The notes beneath the pieces were generated by a model that ran no database searches, was not told the DNA's origin, and saw nothing but the letters and a program-made list of their open reading frames with translations. From Akkermansia sp. (GTDB taxonomy: Bacteria; Verrucomicrobiota; Verrucomicrobiia; Verrucomicrobiales; Akkermansiaceae), in contig NZ_JAJBTT010000054.1 in the NCBI RefSeq assembly GCF_020860705.1, positions 104,580 through 168,579 of the forward strand: a DNA stretch of 64,000 bases, in the 5' to 3' direction. The position numbers and the translations under genes are program-made. Of the stretch, positions 27,038-35,268 are shown piece after piece. Within the stretch, counting starts at the first letter, position 1, and every line of letters begins with the position of its first letter.

Positions 27038-27250
27038 TCAGGCCACGAATATCTTGCAGGCAAGTGCCTTGCCGAGCGCTATCCTGGATCCTTTGACATT
27101 GATGATGAAGTTTCCGCCGTTTTCAGAAACGATGGAAACCGTGCTTCCGGCAACGAATCCCAGGCTTTCCAGAAAGCGCCGGGTTTCGTCCTTGCCATGA
27201 ATATTGTTAACCTGGCGAATGTCGCCTATGTTGAGCATGGAGAGTGGCAT
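27038..27250 (-). CDS. Second FeoA-domain protein
   Basis: A 70-residue SH3-like protein from ATG 27250. RRFLESLGFVAGSTVSIVSENGGNFIINVKGSRIALGKALACKI is the FeoA fold with G-F-x-x-G-x-x-V. It differs from the other FeoA, so two distinct FeoA subunits probably act on one FeoB, as in several anaerobes. It is the first gene of the operon; the nearest operator palindrome starts 32 bases upstream. Confidence 0.88.
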   Translation of the reverse strand: MPLSMLNIGDIRQVNNIHGKDETRRFLESLGFVAGSTVSIVSENGGNFIINVKGSRIALGKALACKIFVA

Positions 27251-27281
27251 GATGTGTAGATGAATCAAATCCGGGGGAAAG

Positions 27282-27299
27282 TTAGTTTAGTCAAACTAA
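27282..27299. promoter_or_regulatory. feo operator palindrome (variant spacing)
   Basis: TTAGTTTAGTCAAACTAA: 7-base arms TTAGTTT and AAACTAA around AGTC. It also contains an internal TTAG-N5-CTAA. It lies just upstream of the first feoA gene, well placed to block its promoter. Confidence 0.7.
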
Positions 27300-27369
27300 T
27301 AAGTCAATGATATTATGCCTCTGTGTTTTTCGCTTCCATGATGTTTATTCATTATGAGTAATTTATGTA

Positions 27370-27383
27370 TTAGATTGAACTAA
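27370..27383. promoter_or_regulatory. Upstream TTAG-N6-CTAA site of the feo operon
   Basis: TTAGATTGAACTAA, the same core as the sites at 20511-21556, lies 70 bases further upstream of the feo operator in AT-rich DNA. Two sites in tandem would strengthen repression. Confidence 0.6.
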
Positions 27384-27460
27384 GTATGACACAAGGGCTC
27401 CGAATTAAAAGAGAGGGATGATAATTTTTCCCGTGGAACGGGAAGGAGAGAATGCAAAAA

Positions 27461-27490
27461 AGCCGCGCCATGAATGCTCATGGCGCGGCT
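27461..27490 (-). terminator. Terminator of the cytochrome c peroxidase gene
   Basis: AGCCGCGCCATGA and TCATGGCGCGGCT form a perfect 13-base stem with a four-base loop. The A run at 27456-27461 is a T run on the minus strand, directly after the hairpin, 26 bases past the gene's stop. Confidence 0.85.
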
Positions 27491-27515
27491 GTAAGAAAAG
27501 AGAGTTTGCTCAGAC

Positions 27516-28895
27516 TCAGGAGGCCGGGCAGACCTGGCCTTGTACGGGCTTGCCGTTGTATTCCCCGGTCAGGGTTTTCAGGAAGGCTACCAGGAGGCTC
27601 ACGTCCTTCTTGTCCAGTTTGTCGTATCCCAGCTGGTAGTGGTACATCTTGGTGATGGCTTCCTCCAGCGTCTGGGCGGAGGCGTCATGCATGTACGGCC
27701 AGGTGAGCTCCACGTTGCGGAGGGTGGGCACGCGGAACCTGTGCCTGTCTGATTCCTTCTTGGAGAAGTTCATCAGGCCGTTGTCGTCATTGGTCTTGGC
27801 GCGTCCCGCGAAGAAATCGCCCTTGAGGTCGGCGTATTCAAAGGATTGGCCGCCCATGGCGGGACCGGTGTGGCAGGTCTGGCAGCCCAGCTTCAGGAAG
27901 AGTTTGTAGCCCTTCTTGGCGTTTTCGCTGATGGCGCTTTCATCACCCTTCAGGTAGCGGTCAAACGGGCTGTTCGGCGTGATGAGGGTCTTTTCATATT
28001 CCGCAATGGCGTTGGTGATGGTTTCACCATTGAAGCCCTGGGGATAAACCTTCTTGAATTCCGCGGCAAACGCGGCGTCCTGATTCAGCTTGGCGGCAAT
28101 CTTGTTCCAGTCGTCCGGGTGTTCGTAACCCATTTCCACCGGATTCAAGGGGGGGCCGCCCGCCTGTTCCTGAAGGTTGGCGGCGCGTCCGTCCCAGAAC
28201 TGCTTGGTGTGGAAAGCTGCATTGAAGACCGTGGGGGCGTTGATGCCGCCCTTCTGGCCTCGCACGCCGGTGGAGGTGGGCAGGTTGTCCGTGCCGCCCT
28301 TTTCCAGGGAGTGGCAGGAGGCGCAGGAAACGGTATTGTCCGTGGAAAGGCGCACATCATGGAACAACTTGTCGCCCAGGGCCACTTTGGCCGGGTCCGT
28401 GGGGAGTCTGTCCGGAATGGGGGTGATGGAGGAAATGGCGTATTCCTTACCCACCATGTCGCCAAAGATTTTCAGGCGTTCATCCTTGATCCACTGCTGC
28501 ATGGCGGCTTTCTCCGGAATGGTGAGCGTGCTGCCCCAGTGTACCATGGTGTAGGAGGTGGGGGGCATGGAGTTGATCTGGAGCACGTGTTCCAGTTTGG
28601 AAAGGGTCACGGCGGAGGGCGGTTCATCCATGTTGTAGCTGCGCTGGCCGTCCCGGATGTGGCGGGCCAGCAGACCGCCGGAAAGGGTGTTTACCAGTTC
28701 TGAAATGTGGGTGCCGGGCTTGTGGCAGTCCGCACATTTGGAGTTCATGGTCTGTGCGGTAATTTCCGCCGCCTGGGCGGGCGTCAGGGGCTTAATCTTC
28801 TGGTTCGGCAGGAACAGGGGGGCGACTGCCGCCGTCACGATGACCGTGCCGCCCAGAATGGCTCCGGCCTTGATGAAGGAACGTGTTTTGCTCAT
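27516..28895 (-). CDS. Tri-haem cytochrome c peroxidase (CcpA/YhjA type)
   Basis: A 459-residue periplasmic protein, anchored or exported by its N-terminal segment (AGAILGGTVIVTAAVAPLFL). It has three c-type haem motifs: CADCH (54-58), CASCH (191-195) and CQTCH (338-342). The last two belong to the usual di-haem bacterial peroxidase, with GGINAPTVFNAAFHTKQFWDGRA and FRVPTLRNVELTWPYMHDA around them. The first lies in an N-terminal extension, as in E. coli YhjA, which takes electrons from quinol. Role: reduction of hydrogen peroxide, consistent with the micro-aerobic tolerance of Akkermansia. It is upstream of its own terminator and next to the iron-uptake operon. Confidence 0.9.
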   Translation of the reverse strand: MSKTRSFIKAGAILGGTVIVTAAVAPLFLPNQKIKPLTPAQAAEITAQTMNSKCADCHKPGTHISELVNTLSGGLLARHIRDGQRSYNMDEPPSAVTLSKLEHVLQINSMPPTSYTMVHWGSTLTIPEKAAMQQWIKDERLKIFGDMVGKEYAISSITPIPDRLPTDPAKVALGDKLFHDVRLSTDNTVSCASCHSLEKGGTDNLPTSTGVRGQKGGINAPTVFNAAFHTKQFWDGRAANLQEQAGGPPLNPVEMGYEHPDDWNKIAAKLNQDAAFAAEFKKVYPQGFNGETITNAIAEYEKTLITPNSPFDRYLKGDESAISENAKKGYKLFLKLGCQTCHTGPAMGGQSFEYADLKGDFFAGRAKTNDDNGLMNFSKKESDRHRFRVPTLRNVELTWPYMHDASAQTLEEAITKMYHYQLGYDKLDKKDVSLLVAFLKTLTGEYNGKPVQGQVCPAS

Positions 28896-28961
28896 GAGAT
28901 TCTCAATGACGTGGGATTGCTTGTATGGTAAAAGGTGGGAAGTAATAAATCAAGATTTATT

Positions 28962-29927
28962 CTAAAGTTCGCCGGCCTTTCTCAAATCTTCGTTGATGGC
29001 CTCCAGAACGTCCGCTTCCGGAGTGAAATTGGCGGCATGGTAGGAGCTGCGGACCAGCGGGCCGGACGCCACGTGCTTGAAGCCTTTGGCCCGTGCAATT
29101 TCCTCATACCGTGCGAAGTCGTCCGGATGGATGTACTTGACTACCGGCAGGTGGTTGCGGGTGGGGCGCAGATACTGTCCCAGCGTCAGCACCGTGACGC
29201 CGTGTTCCAGCAGGTCGTCCATGGACCGGAAAAGTTCGTCCTCCGTTTCCCCCAGGCCCAGCATGATGCCGCTCTTGGTGGAAACCTTTCCGTTCACGCA
29301 GTCCAGCGCCATCCTGAGGACGCGCAGGGAGCGCCGGTACTGGGCGCGGAAACGCACGATGGGCGTGAGGCGTTCCACCGTTTCCAGATTGTGGCCGAAA
29401 ATGTGCGGGCGTGCCGCCATCAGCGTCTGGACGGAGGAGGGCTTCTCATTCAGGTCTGAGGCCAGCACTTCAATGATGGTGGAAGGGCTGGCCTTTCTGA
29501 CGGCGCGCACTACCTGGGCGAAGTGGGCGGCGGCGCCGTCCGGCAGGTCGTCCCGGGTGACCATGGTAATGACGGCGTGGCGCAGCTTCATGTGCACGAC
29601 GGCGTCCGCCACGTGCTGCGGCTCATCCGGATCCAGGGGAAAGGGCTTGGCAGTTTTTACGGCGCAGTAGGCGCAGGCGCGCGTGCACCGCTCCCCGGCG
29701 ATCATGAAGGTAGCCGTGCCCTGGTTCCAGCATTCATAGCGGTTGGGGCAGTGGGCTTCTTCACAGACGGTGAACAGGTGCTTGCCTTCCACCAGCTGCT
29801 TGACGTCCCAGAATTCCCGGCCGTTGGGCAGGCGCACCTTGATCCAGGACGGCTTGCGTTCCGTCCCTTCCGCAGTTTCATTGTCGTTCCGGCGTTCCAT
29901 AGCGCCGCTAGCTTGACGTGACTCCAT
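28962..29927 (-). CDS. lipA: Lipoyl synthase
   Basis: A 321-residue radical SAM enzyme that inserts sulfur into octanoyl chains to make lipoate. Auxiliary cluster cysteines: C55, C60 and C66 (CEEAHCPNRYEC). Radical SAM cysteines: C81, C85 and C88 (CTRACAYC). GIMLGLGETEDEL and RPTRNHLPVVKYIHPDDF are family motifs. The start could be 29927 or the ATG at 29900. It is 23 bases downstream of tadA. No lipB or lplA is in the window. Confidence 0.96.
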   Translation of the reverse strand: MESRQASGAMERRNDNETAEGTERKPSWIKVRLPNGREFWDVKQLVEGKHLFTVCEEAHCPNRYECWNQGTATFMIAGERCTRACAYCAVKTAKPFPLDPDEPQHVADAVVHMKLRHAVITMVTRDDLPDGAAAHFAQVVRAVRKASPSTIIEVLASDLNEKPSSVQTLMAARPHIFGHNLETVERLTPIVRFRAQYRRSLRVLRMALDCVNGKVSTKSGIMLGLGETEDELFRSMDDLLEHGVTVLTLGQYLRPTRNHLPVVKYIHPDDFARYEEIARAKGFKHVASGPLVRSSYHAANFTPEADVLEAINEDLRKAGEL

Positions 29928-29950
29928 TGCTTTGGCAAATGCAAAGTGTT

Positions 29951-30508
29951 TTATTTGGGACTGTCTTTCCCATTTTCATCCGGGTCCGGGGAGGTATCCG
30001 CAGACAGTTTTTTCCGTTCCCTGGCCGCCATCCGCGCCGCACGGAAGAATTCCTGGAGGTGGTGCAGGCACTCGTCTCCCAGAACGCCGGGGCGCACCTC
30101 GCACTTGTGGTTGAGGGGAGGATTGGAATCCAGCAGGTTGATCCAGCCTCCCGCGGCTCCCGTTTTGGCATCCGGACAGCCGAAGACCACGCGGTCCGGG
30201 CGGCAATGGATGATGGCCCCCGCGCACATGGGGCACGGTTCCTTGGTAACGTACAGGGTGCAGCCTTCCAGCCGCCAGTCCCCCAGCGCCTCCTGGGCCG
30301 CCGTCAGGGCGATCATTTCCGCATGGGCCGTGGCGTCCTTCAGGGTTTCCACCTGGTTCCAGCCCCGGCCGATGACGCGGCCGTCTTTCACCACGATGGC
30401 CCCGATGGGCACTTCCCCCTTCACCAGGGCTTTTCTGGATTCTTTCATGGCTTGGCGCATGAACCACTCGTCCGAACCGGGCATTTCCATCATCACGGCA
30501 GTTATCAT
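29951..30508 (-). CDS. tadA: tRNA-specific adenosine deaminase
   Basis: A 185-residue zinc deaminase that converts A34 to inosine in tRNA-Arg. HAE at 62-64 (ATAHAEMIAL) and PCPMC at 91-95 (EPCPMCAGAIIHCRP) form the zinc site. The tail is longer and more charged than in E. coli TadA (ARERKKLSADTS...). The first ATG is at 30508, with further possible starts at 30493 and 30490. It probably shares a transcript with lipA; the ROK kinase gene is divergent. Confidence 0.93.
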   Translation of the reverse strand: MITAVMMEMPGSDEWFMRQAMKESRKALVKGEVPIGAIVVKDGRVIGRGWNQVETLKDATAHAEMIALTAAQEALGDWRLEGCTLYVTKEPCPMCAGAIIHCRPDRVVFGCPDAKTGAAGGWINLLDSNPPLNHKCEVRPGVLGDECLHHLQEFFRAARMAARERKKLSADTSPDPDENGKDSPK

Positions 30509-30652
30509 GAACCGGACGGAGCATCTCTGGCAAGCCCTTTCTGGAAGATATTTATTGTATTTTATACAAGAAGGAGGGCATGCCGCGGAAAGGGATGGGG
30601 GTGAATGCGTTTTTGCGTTGATTCCGGGGAGAGCGTGGCATAAGTATGAACC

Positions 30653-31651
30653 ATGAGCTTTTCAGAACCCTGTGCATTGGCCGTGGACTTCGGCGGTACG
30701 AGCATCAAAATGGGCGTGACGGCGGGGGACCGCATTCTGGCGACGGCGGACCGTATCCCCACTGCCATGTTCGAAAGCCCCCAGGCGATTATTGATACCA
30801 TGATTGCCACAGCCCTCACGCTGCGCGGGCAGTTTCCCACCGCTTGTGTGATAGGGATGGGAATGCCGGGATGGTGTGATTACTACAAGGGAGTGCTTTA
30901 CCAGCTGACCAACGTCCGCGTCTGGGATCATGAAGTTCCGGTGAAGGAGCTGATGGAGCAGGCGCTGGGCCTTCCCGTCGTGCTGGACAATGACGCCAAC
31001 TGCATGGCGTATGCGGAATGGAAGCTGGGAGCCGGGCGCGGCATGTCCAGCCTGGTGTGCCTGACTATGGGAACGGGGATAGGCGGCGGCATTGTGGTGA
31101 ACGACCGAATCTTGCGCGGCAGGCGGCTTTCCGCTGCGGAGCTGGGACAGACGAGCATTCACTATCAGGGCAAGCCCGGACCGTTCGGCAACCGCGGAGC
31201 CATTGAAGAGTACATTGGCAACAACGAACTGGCGGCGGAGGCCGTCAAGCGGTATGCCGGAGCGGGCATCACCCGGACCGTGAACGAATGCACGCCCAGG
31301 GACTTGGATGAAGCCGCCCGGGCGGGATGCCCCGTAGCCCTGCAGCTGTGGGAGGATACGGCGGAAATGCTTGCCTGCCTCATCATGAATCTGATGTATA
31401 CGCTGGTTCCGGATGCCTTCATCATCGGCGGCGGCGTGGCCAAGGCCGGGGACTTGCTGATGAAACCCCTGCTGGAAAACCTCAAGGCGCAGTTGTTCCC
31501 CCTGCACATGGAGGAACTGAAAATCCTGCCCGCTAGGTTTGGAGCGGAGGCGGGGCTGCTGGGAGCCGGAGCCATGGCCATGGATGAATTCATGGGACTG
31601 GGCGTGCTGGAACGTTTTAAAGGAGAACGAGCATCGCAAGCCTTATGTTAG
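30653..31651 (+). CDS. ROK-family sugar kinase, lacking the usual zinc cysteines
   Basis: A 332-residue kinase with ATP-binding LAVDFGGTSIKMG (D12-T16), the catalytic VVLDNDANCMAYAEW, MGTGIGGGIVVN, and a C-terminal PDAFIIGGGVAKAGD. Role: phosphorylation of a hexose (glucokinase-like). The ROK zinc motif CxCGxxGCxE reads GPFGNRGAIEEYI here, with no Cys. Glucokinases without this zinc site are known, so activity is still likely, but the subfamily is uncertain. The last codons lie inside the 16-base inverted repeat at 31636-31673. Confidence 0.85.
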   Translation: MSFSEPCALAVDFGGTSIKMGVTAGDRILATADRIPTAMFESPQAIIDTMIATALTLRGQFPTACVIGMGMPGWCDYYKGVLYQLTNVRVWDHEVPVKELMEQALGLPVVLDNDANCMAYAEWKLGAGRGMSSLVCLTMGTGIGGGIVVNDRILRGRRLSAAELGQTSIHYQGKPGPFGNRGAIEEYIGNNELAAEAVKRYAGAGITRTVNECTPRDLDEAARAGCPVALQLWEDTAEMLACLIMNLMYTLVPDAFIIGGGVAKAGDLLMKPLLENLKAQLFPLHMEELKILPARFGAEAGLLGAGAMAMDEFMGLGVLERFKGERASQALC

Positions 31652-31673
31652 ATTGAGCTAACATAAGGCTTGC
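31636..31673. promoter_or_regulatory. 16-base perfect inverted repeat containing a metal operator core (also a possible terminator stem)
   Basis: GCAAGCCTTATGTTAG (31636-31651) and CTAACATAAGGCTTGC (31658-31673) pair perfectly around ATTGAG. The centre is TTAG-N6-CTAA (31648-31661), the core found at the regulator, porin and feo promoters. The repeat overlaps the ROK stop codon and lies 36 bases before the P-type ATPase. No T run follows, so an operator for the ATPase is the better reading. Confidence 0.7.
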
Positions 31674-31709
31674 CATTGCGGAGCCGCAGGCGTACAAGCG
31701 GAACAAGTC

Positions 31710-33635
31710 ATGAGTACGGAACATTCCCACGAGCATTTGACAGAAGGAGCTTCCTGCTGTGCAGGAGGGTGCTGTTCCGGAAGCTGCTGCGGCTCCGGAG
31801 GCTCTATCAGGCCCGTTCCCGCCGTACTGGGACTAGTCCTGTTTGCCGCAGCCCTGGTCATGGGAAGCGATTCATGGAGCGGCGTGGCTGCCTATGCGGC
31901 CGCCTACCTGTTGATAGGCTGGGATGTATTGAAGACGGCTTTTCTGGGATTGAAGCGCGGTTTTGTGATGGATGAAAACTTCCTGATGAGTATTGCCTCC
32001 CTGGGGGCGATGTTCCTGGGAGATTACTCCGAGGCGGTGGGCGTGATGCTTTTCTACCGTGTGGGAGAGTATCTTCAGGAGCGTGCGGTGGGCAATTCCC
32101 GCCGATCCGTGAGCGAGCTGATGAATTTAAGGCCTGATGCCGTCCATGTAAAAGAGGACGGCTTTATCCGTGACGTTCCTCCCGCGGAGGTCCGGCCCGG
32201 TTCCCTGATTGAAGTGCGTCCCGGAGAACGCGTTCCGCTGGACGGCCTGGTGACGGGAGGGAACTCCGTGCTGGATACCTCCGCCATGACCGGAGAATCC
32301 CTGCCGGTGGAGGTTGGAGCCGGGGGGGCCGTGCTGGCGGGATATATCAACGGGCAGGGGGTGCTGGAAGTTCGTGCGGACCGTGACTGGCGGCATTCGG
32401 CCCTGGCCAGGGTCCAGGAGCTGGTGGAGGCCGCTTCCGGCCACAAATCCCCTTTGGAAGGGAGGCTGTCCCGGTTTTCACGCCTTTATACGCCGCTGGT
32501 GATCTCCATTGCCGTTCTGGTGTTCCTTCTTTATCCCTTCGTGACGGGTGGAAGCTGGTCGGACGGTTTGTTCCGCGCGCTGGTTCTGCTGGTGATCTCC
32601 TGCCCCTGTGCGCTGGTGCTGTCCATTCCGCTGGGCTTCTTTGCCGGGATAGGAAGGGCGGCGCGCCATGGGATTCTGCTGAAAGGGAGCAATTACCTGG
32701 ATGCCCTGCGGAAGGTGAAGACGGTGGTGTTTGACAAGACGGGAACCTTAACGGAGGGCGTTTTTTTCGTGGATGAAGTGCTTCCCTGTGAGGGAGTCGC
32801 TCCGGAACAGCTGCTGTACTGGGCGGCCCACGCGGAAAGCTCCGCTTCCCATCCTCTGGGGCGTTCCATTGTGAAGGCGTATGACGGCCACCTGTTCCCG
32901 GACCGTGTGGCGGAACTGGTGGAAGTGACGGGAGGAGGCGTTTCCGCCCGTGTGGAAGGGAAGACCGTGCTGGTGGGAAAGAAGGCTTTTCTTCAGGAGG
33001 CCGGAGTAGGGACGGGGGATGAAGAGGACCGCGGCGTGACTATTTACGTAGCGCTGGACGGCGTCCTGCTGGGGAGGCTGCGCCTGTCTGACCGGATCAA
33101 GCCGGATGCGGAACAGGCGGTGAGGAAATTGCGGGAACTGGGAGTTTCCAGGCTGGTCATGCTGACGGGGGATTCCTCTTCCGCCGGTGCGGAGGTGGGG
33201 CGGAAACTGGGGCTGGACGAGGTGTTCAGCGGACTGATGCCGGCTGACAAGCTGGAGCATGTGCGCCGGTTGAAGCCTGAAACGGGGCTGCTCGCCTTTG
33301 TAGGGGACGGGATGAATGACGCTCCCTCCCTGGCGGCCTCCGACATTGGGATCGCCATGGGCGGTGTGGGTTCCGATACGGCTCTCCAGGCGGCTGACAT
33401 GGTGATCATGAAGGGCGATCCCGTTTCCGTTCCCCAGGGGATGCTGCTGTCCCGGGCGACGGAGCGCATTGTCGTGCAGAATATCGTTCTGATTCTGGGC
33501 GTCAAGCTGCTGGTGATGGTGCTGGGTATTCTGGGCCTGGCCGGAATGTGGGGCGCCGTTATAGCGGATGTAGGCGTCTGCCTGCTTGCGGTGGGCAACT
33601 CCATGCGCATCTTCCGGGTAAGGCTGGGCGACTGA
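31710..33635 (+). CDS. P1B-type metal-transporting ATPase with Cys-rich N-terminus
   Basis: A 641-residue heavy-metal efflux ATPase. The N-terminus lacks a standard HMA fold and instead has His and paired Cys residues (HSHEHL, CCAGGCCSGSCC, residues 5-27). Core motifs: TGES (194-197), metal site CPC (298-300, ISCPCALVLS), phosphorylation DKTGT (342-346), HP at 381-382 (SASHPLG), and GDGMNDAP. The last helix has VGVCLLAVGNS. This pattern fits Zn/Cd/Pb (P1B-2) exporters, though the operator suggests control by an iron- or manganese-sensing repressor, so iron or manganese export should be considered. It probably acts in the inner membrane. Confidence 0.92.
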   Translation: MSTEHSHEHLTEGASCCAGGCCSGSCCGSGGSIRPVPAVLGLVLFAAALVMGSDSWSGVAAYAAAYLLIGWDVLKTAFLGLKRGFVMDENFLMSIASLGAMFLGDYSEAVGVMLFYRVGEYLQERAVGNSRRSVSELMNLRPDAVHVKEDGFIRDVPPAEVRPGSLIEVRPGERVPLDGLVTGGNSVLDTSAMTGESLPVEVGAGGAVLAGYINGQGVLEVRADRDWRHSALARVQELVEAASGHKSPLEGRLSRFSRLYTPLVISIAVLVFLLYPFVTGGSWSDGLFRALVLLVISCPCALVLSIPLGFFAGIGRAARHGILLKGSNYLDALRKVKTVVFDKTGTLTEGVFFVDEVLPCEGVAPEQLLYWAAHAESSASHPLGRSIVKAYDGHLFPDRVAELVEVTGGGVSARVEGKTVLVGKKAFLQEAGVGTGDEEDRGVTIYVALDGVLLGRLRLSDRIKPDAEQAVRKLRELGVSRLVMLTGDSSSAGAEVGRKLGLDEVFSGLMPADKLEHVRRLKPETGLLAFVGDGMNDAPSLAASDIGIAMGGVGSDTALQAADMVIMKGDPVSVPQGMLLSRATERIVVQNIVLILGVKLLVMVLGILGLAGMWGAVIADVGVCLLAVGNSMRIFRVRLGD

Positions 33636-33765
33636 CGGAGATGATTCTGTTCAGTCCTCCTTTTTCCGGATGAAGCCGCTCCCGGTAAACATGGTATCCA
33701 TGATGTCCATGATGTCCAATGCTGCCGCGAACACCGGGAATAACAGAGAACATCCCCATAAAAAA

Positions 33766-33793
33766 GCCTCCGTCCCGGCAAGGGAACGGAGGC
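33766..33793. terminator. Terminator between the ATPase and rho genes
   Basis: GCCTCCGT and ACGGAGGC form the stem (33766-33773 and 33786-33793), with further pairing inside. The plus strand has A residues before it, giving a T run on the minus strand after the rho gene. Confidence 0.7.
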
Positions 33794-33822
33794 GGTAAAA
33801 ACGGAAAAAGAAAGGATAAACC

Positions 33823-35268
33823 TTAACGCAGCCCTGTCAGCAGAAGTTCCGCATTGTTCTGCGTCTTGGAAATGTTTTGCAGGAGGGCCTGGAGGCCTTC
33901 CCATCCCGGTTTCATGGCGAGCTGGCGGCGCAGCTGCATGATTTTGACGAACTCCTGTTCATTGTACAGCCTGTCGTCATTGCGGGTGCCGCTCTGGGAG
34001 AGGGAGATGGCCGGATAAATGCGCCGTTCGGAAAGTTCCCGGTCCAGGCGTATTTCCAGGTTGCCCGTTCCCTTGAATTCTTCAAAGATCACTTCATCCA
34101 TTCTGGATTCCGTATCCACCAGGCACGTGGCGATGATGGTCAGGCTGCCGCCTTCCTCCACGTTGCGTGCGGCGGAGAAGAATTTGCGCGGTTTTTCCAG
34201 GGCGTTGGAACCCAGGCCGCCGGACATGATGCGTCCGCCCGTCTGGTTGGCATTGTAGCCGCGGGACAGCCGGGTCAGGGAATCCAGCAGGATGACAACG
34301 TCCTTGCCCATTTCCACCAGGCGCTTGGCGCGCTCAATCACCAGGTCGGAGACCTGGGCGTGCCGGCGGGAAGGCTCGTCAAAGGTGGAGGCGAAAACCG
34401 GAGCGTTCACGGTTTCTTCAAAATCCGTTACTTCTTCCGGCCGTTCGTCCAGCAGAAGCACAATCAGTTCCACCTCCGGGTAATTGGCTTTAATGGAACG
34501 GGCGATTGTTTTCAGAAGAACGGTTTTGCCGCCGCGGGGCGGGGCCACGATCAGGCCGCGCTGGCCTTTGCCGAAGGGAGTCATGAGATCCAGCACGCGC
34601 ATGGCGGCGGAATTGACTTCCTTGTTTTCCAAAAGAAGGCGTTCCTTGGGGAAGAGGGGGGTGAGGCGTTCAAAATCGCTGCGCGCACGGTAATCTTCCG
34701 CAGGGATGCCTTCCACACTGATGACGGAGGCGGCGGAAAGGTATTTGTCATGGGGGCGCAGTTTGCGGAGCCTGACTTTGATCTGCTGGCCTACGCGAAG
34801 GTGCAGAGGCTTGATGAGATTGCCGCCCAGATAAATGTCATCCGGAGAGGTGCGGAAACTTTTAACCGGGTCCCGCAGCATGGCATAGTTGTCCTTGGCC
34901 TGTTCCATGACGCCGGAAACGACTACTTCATGCCCTTTTGCCAGAAGCTGTTTTCCCAGTTCAAAAACCAGCTGGGACTTGGTGAGGGAAGATGCGTTAC
35001 GAATGGGAAGGCCTTCTGCCATCTCCTGAAGATCGTTCAGGGGGCGTCCACGCAATTCATTGATATCCATTTGTTCCAGAACGGGAGCGGTATCTTCCTC
35101 TGCCTGCGCCGGCGGTGCCGGAGTACAGGCCGGAGCCCCGGCGTTTTGTCCGGAAGCGGTGGCCGGATGTTCCGCAGAAACCTCTTCTGGTGCGGAAAGG
35201 GCCTTGGGAGGAGTTGCCTGCGGGTCTTCTCCGGTGGGGAGGGACTTGTGGTCGAGTTCTTCAGTCAT
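33823..35268 (-). CDS. rho: Transcription termination factor Rho
   Basis: A 481-residue RNA-dependent ATPase/helicase. The ATG at 35268 starts [17 protein letters not shown], followed by a Pro/Ala-rich N-terminal tail (to about residue 55), a Rho N-terminal helix region ([17 protein letters not shown]), the OB-fold RNA-binding domain ([20 protein letters not shown]), Walker [27 protein letters not shown], Walker [18 protein letters not shown], and the R-loop [15 protein letters not shown]. Its start overlaps the coaE stop by eight bases, so translation is probably coupled. A terminator follows. Confidence 0.97.
   Translation of the reverse strand: MTEELDHKSLPTGEDPQATPPKALSAPEEVSAEHPATASGQNAGAPACTPAPPAQAEEDTAPVLEQMDINELRGRPLNDLQEMAEGLPIRNASSLTKSQLVFELGKQLLAKGHEVVVSGVMEQAKDNYAMLRDPVKSFRTSPDDIYLGGNLIKPLHLRVGQQIKVRLRKLRPHDKYLSAASVISVEGIPAEDYRARSDFERLTPLFPKERLLLENKEVNSAAMRVLDLMTPFGKGQRGLIVAPPRGGKTVLLKTIARSIKANYPEVELIVLLLDERPEEVTDFEETVNAPVFASTFDEPSRRHAQVSDLVIERAKRLVEMGKDVVILLDSLTRLSRGYNANQTGGRIMSGGLGSNALEKPRKFFSAARNVEEGGSLTIIATCLVDTESRMDEVIFEEFKGTGNLEIRLDRELSERRIYPAISLSQSGTRNDDRLYNEQEFVKIMQLRRQLAMKPGWEGLQALLQNISKTQNNAELLLTGLR

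Noticed and set aside
30580..30621. 13-codon frame with an AGGAGG upstream, ahead of the ROK gene
   Set aside because: The AGGAGG is only two bases from the ATG, and nothing supports a leader peptide.
33650..33750. Reverse-strand reading with repeated MDIMD residues after the rho terminator
   Set aside because: It has no clear start and arises from a short ATGATGTCC-type repeat; chance is more likely.
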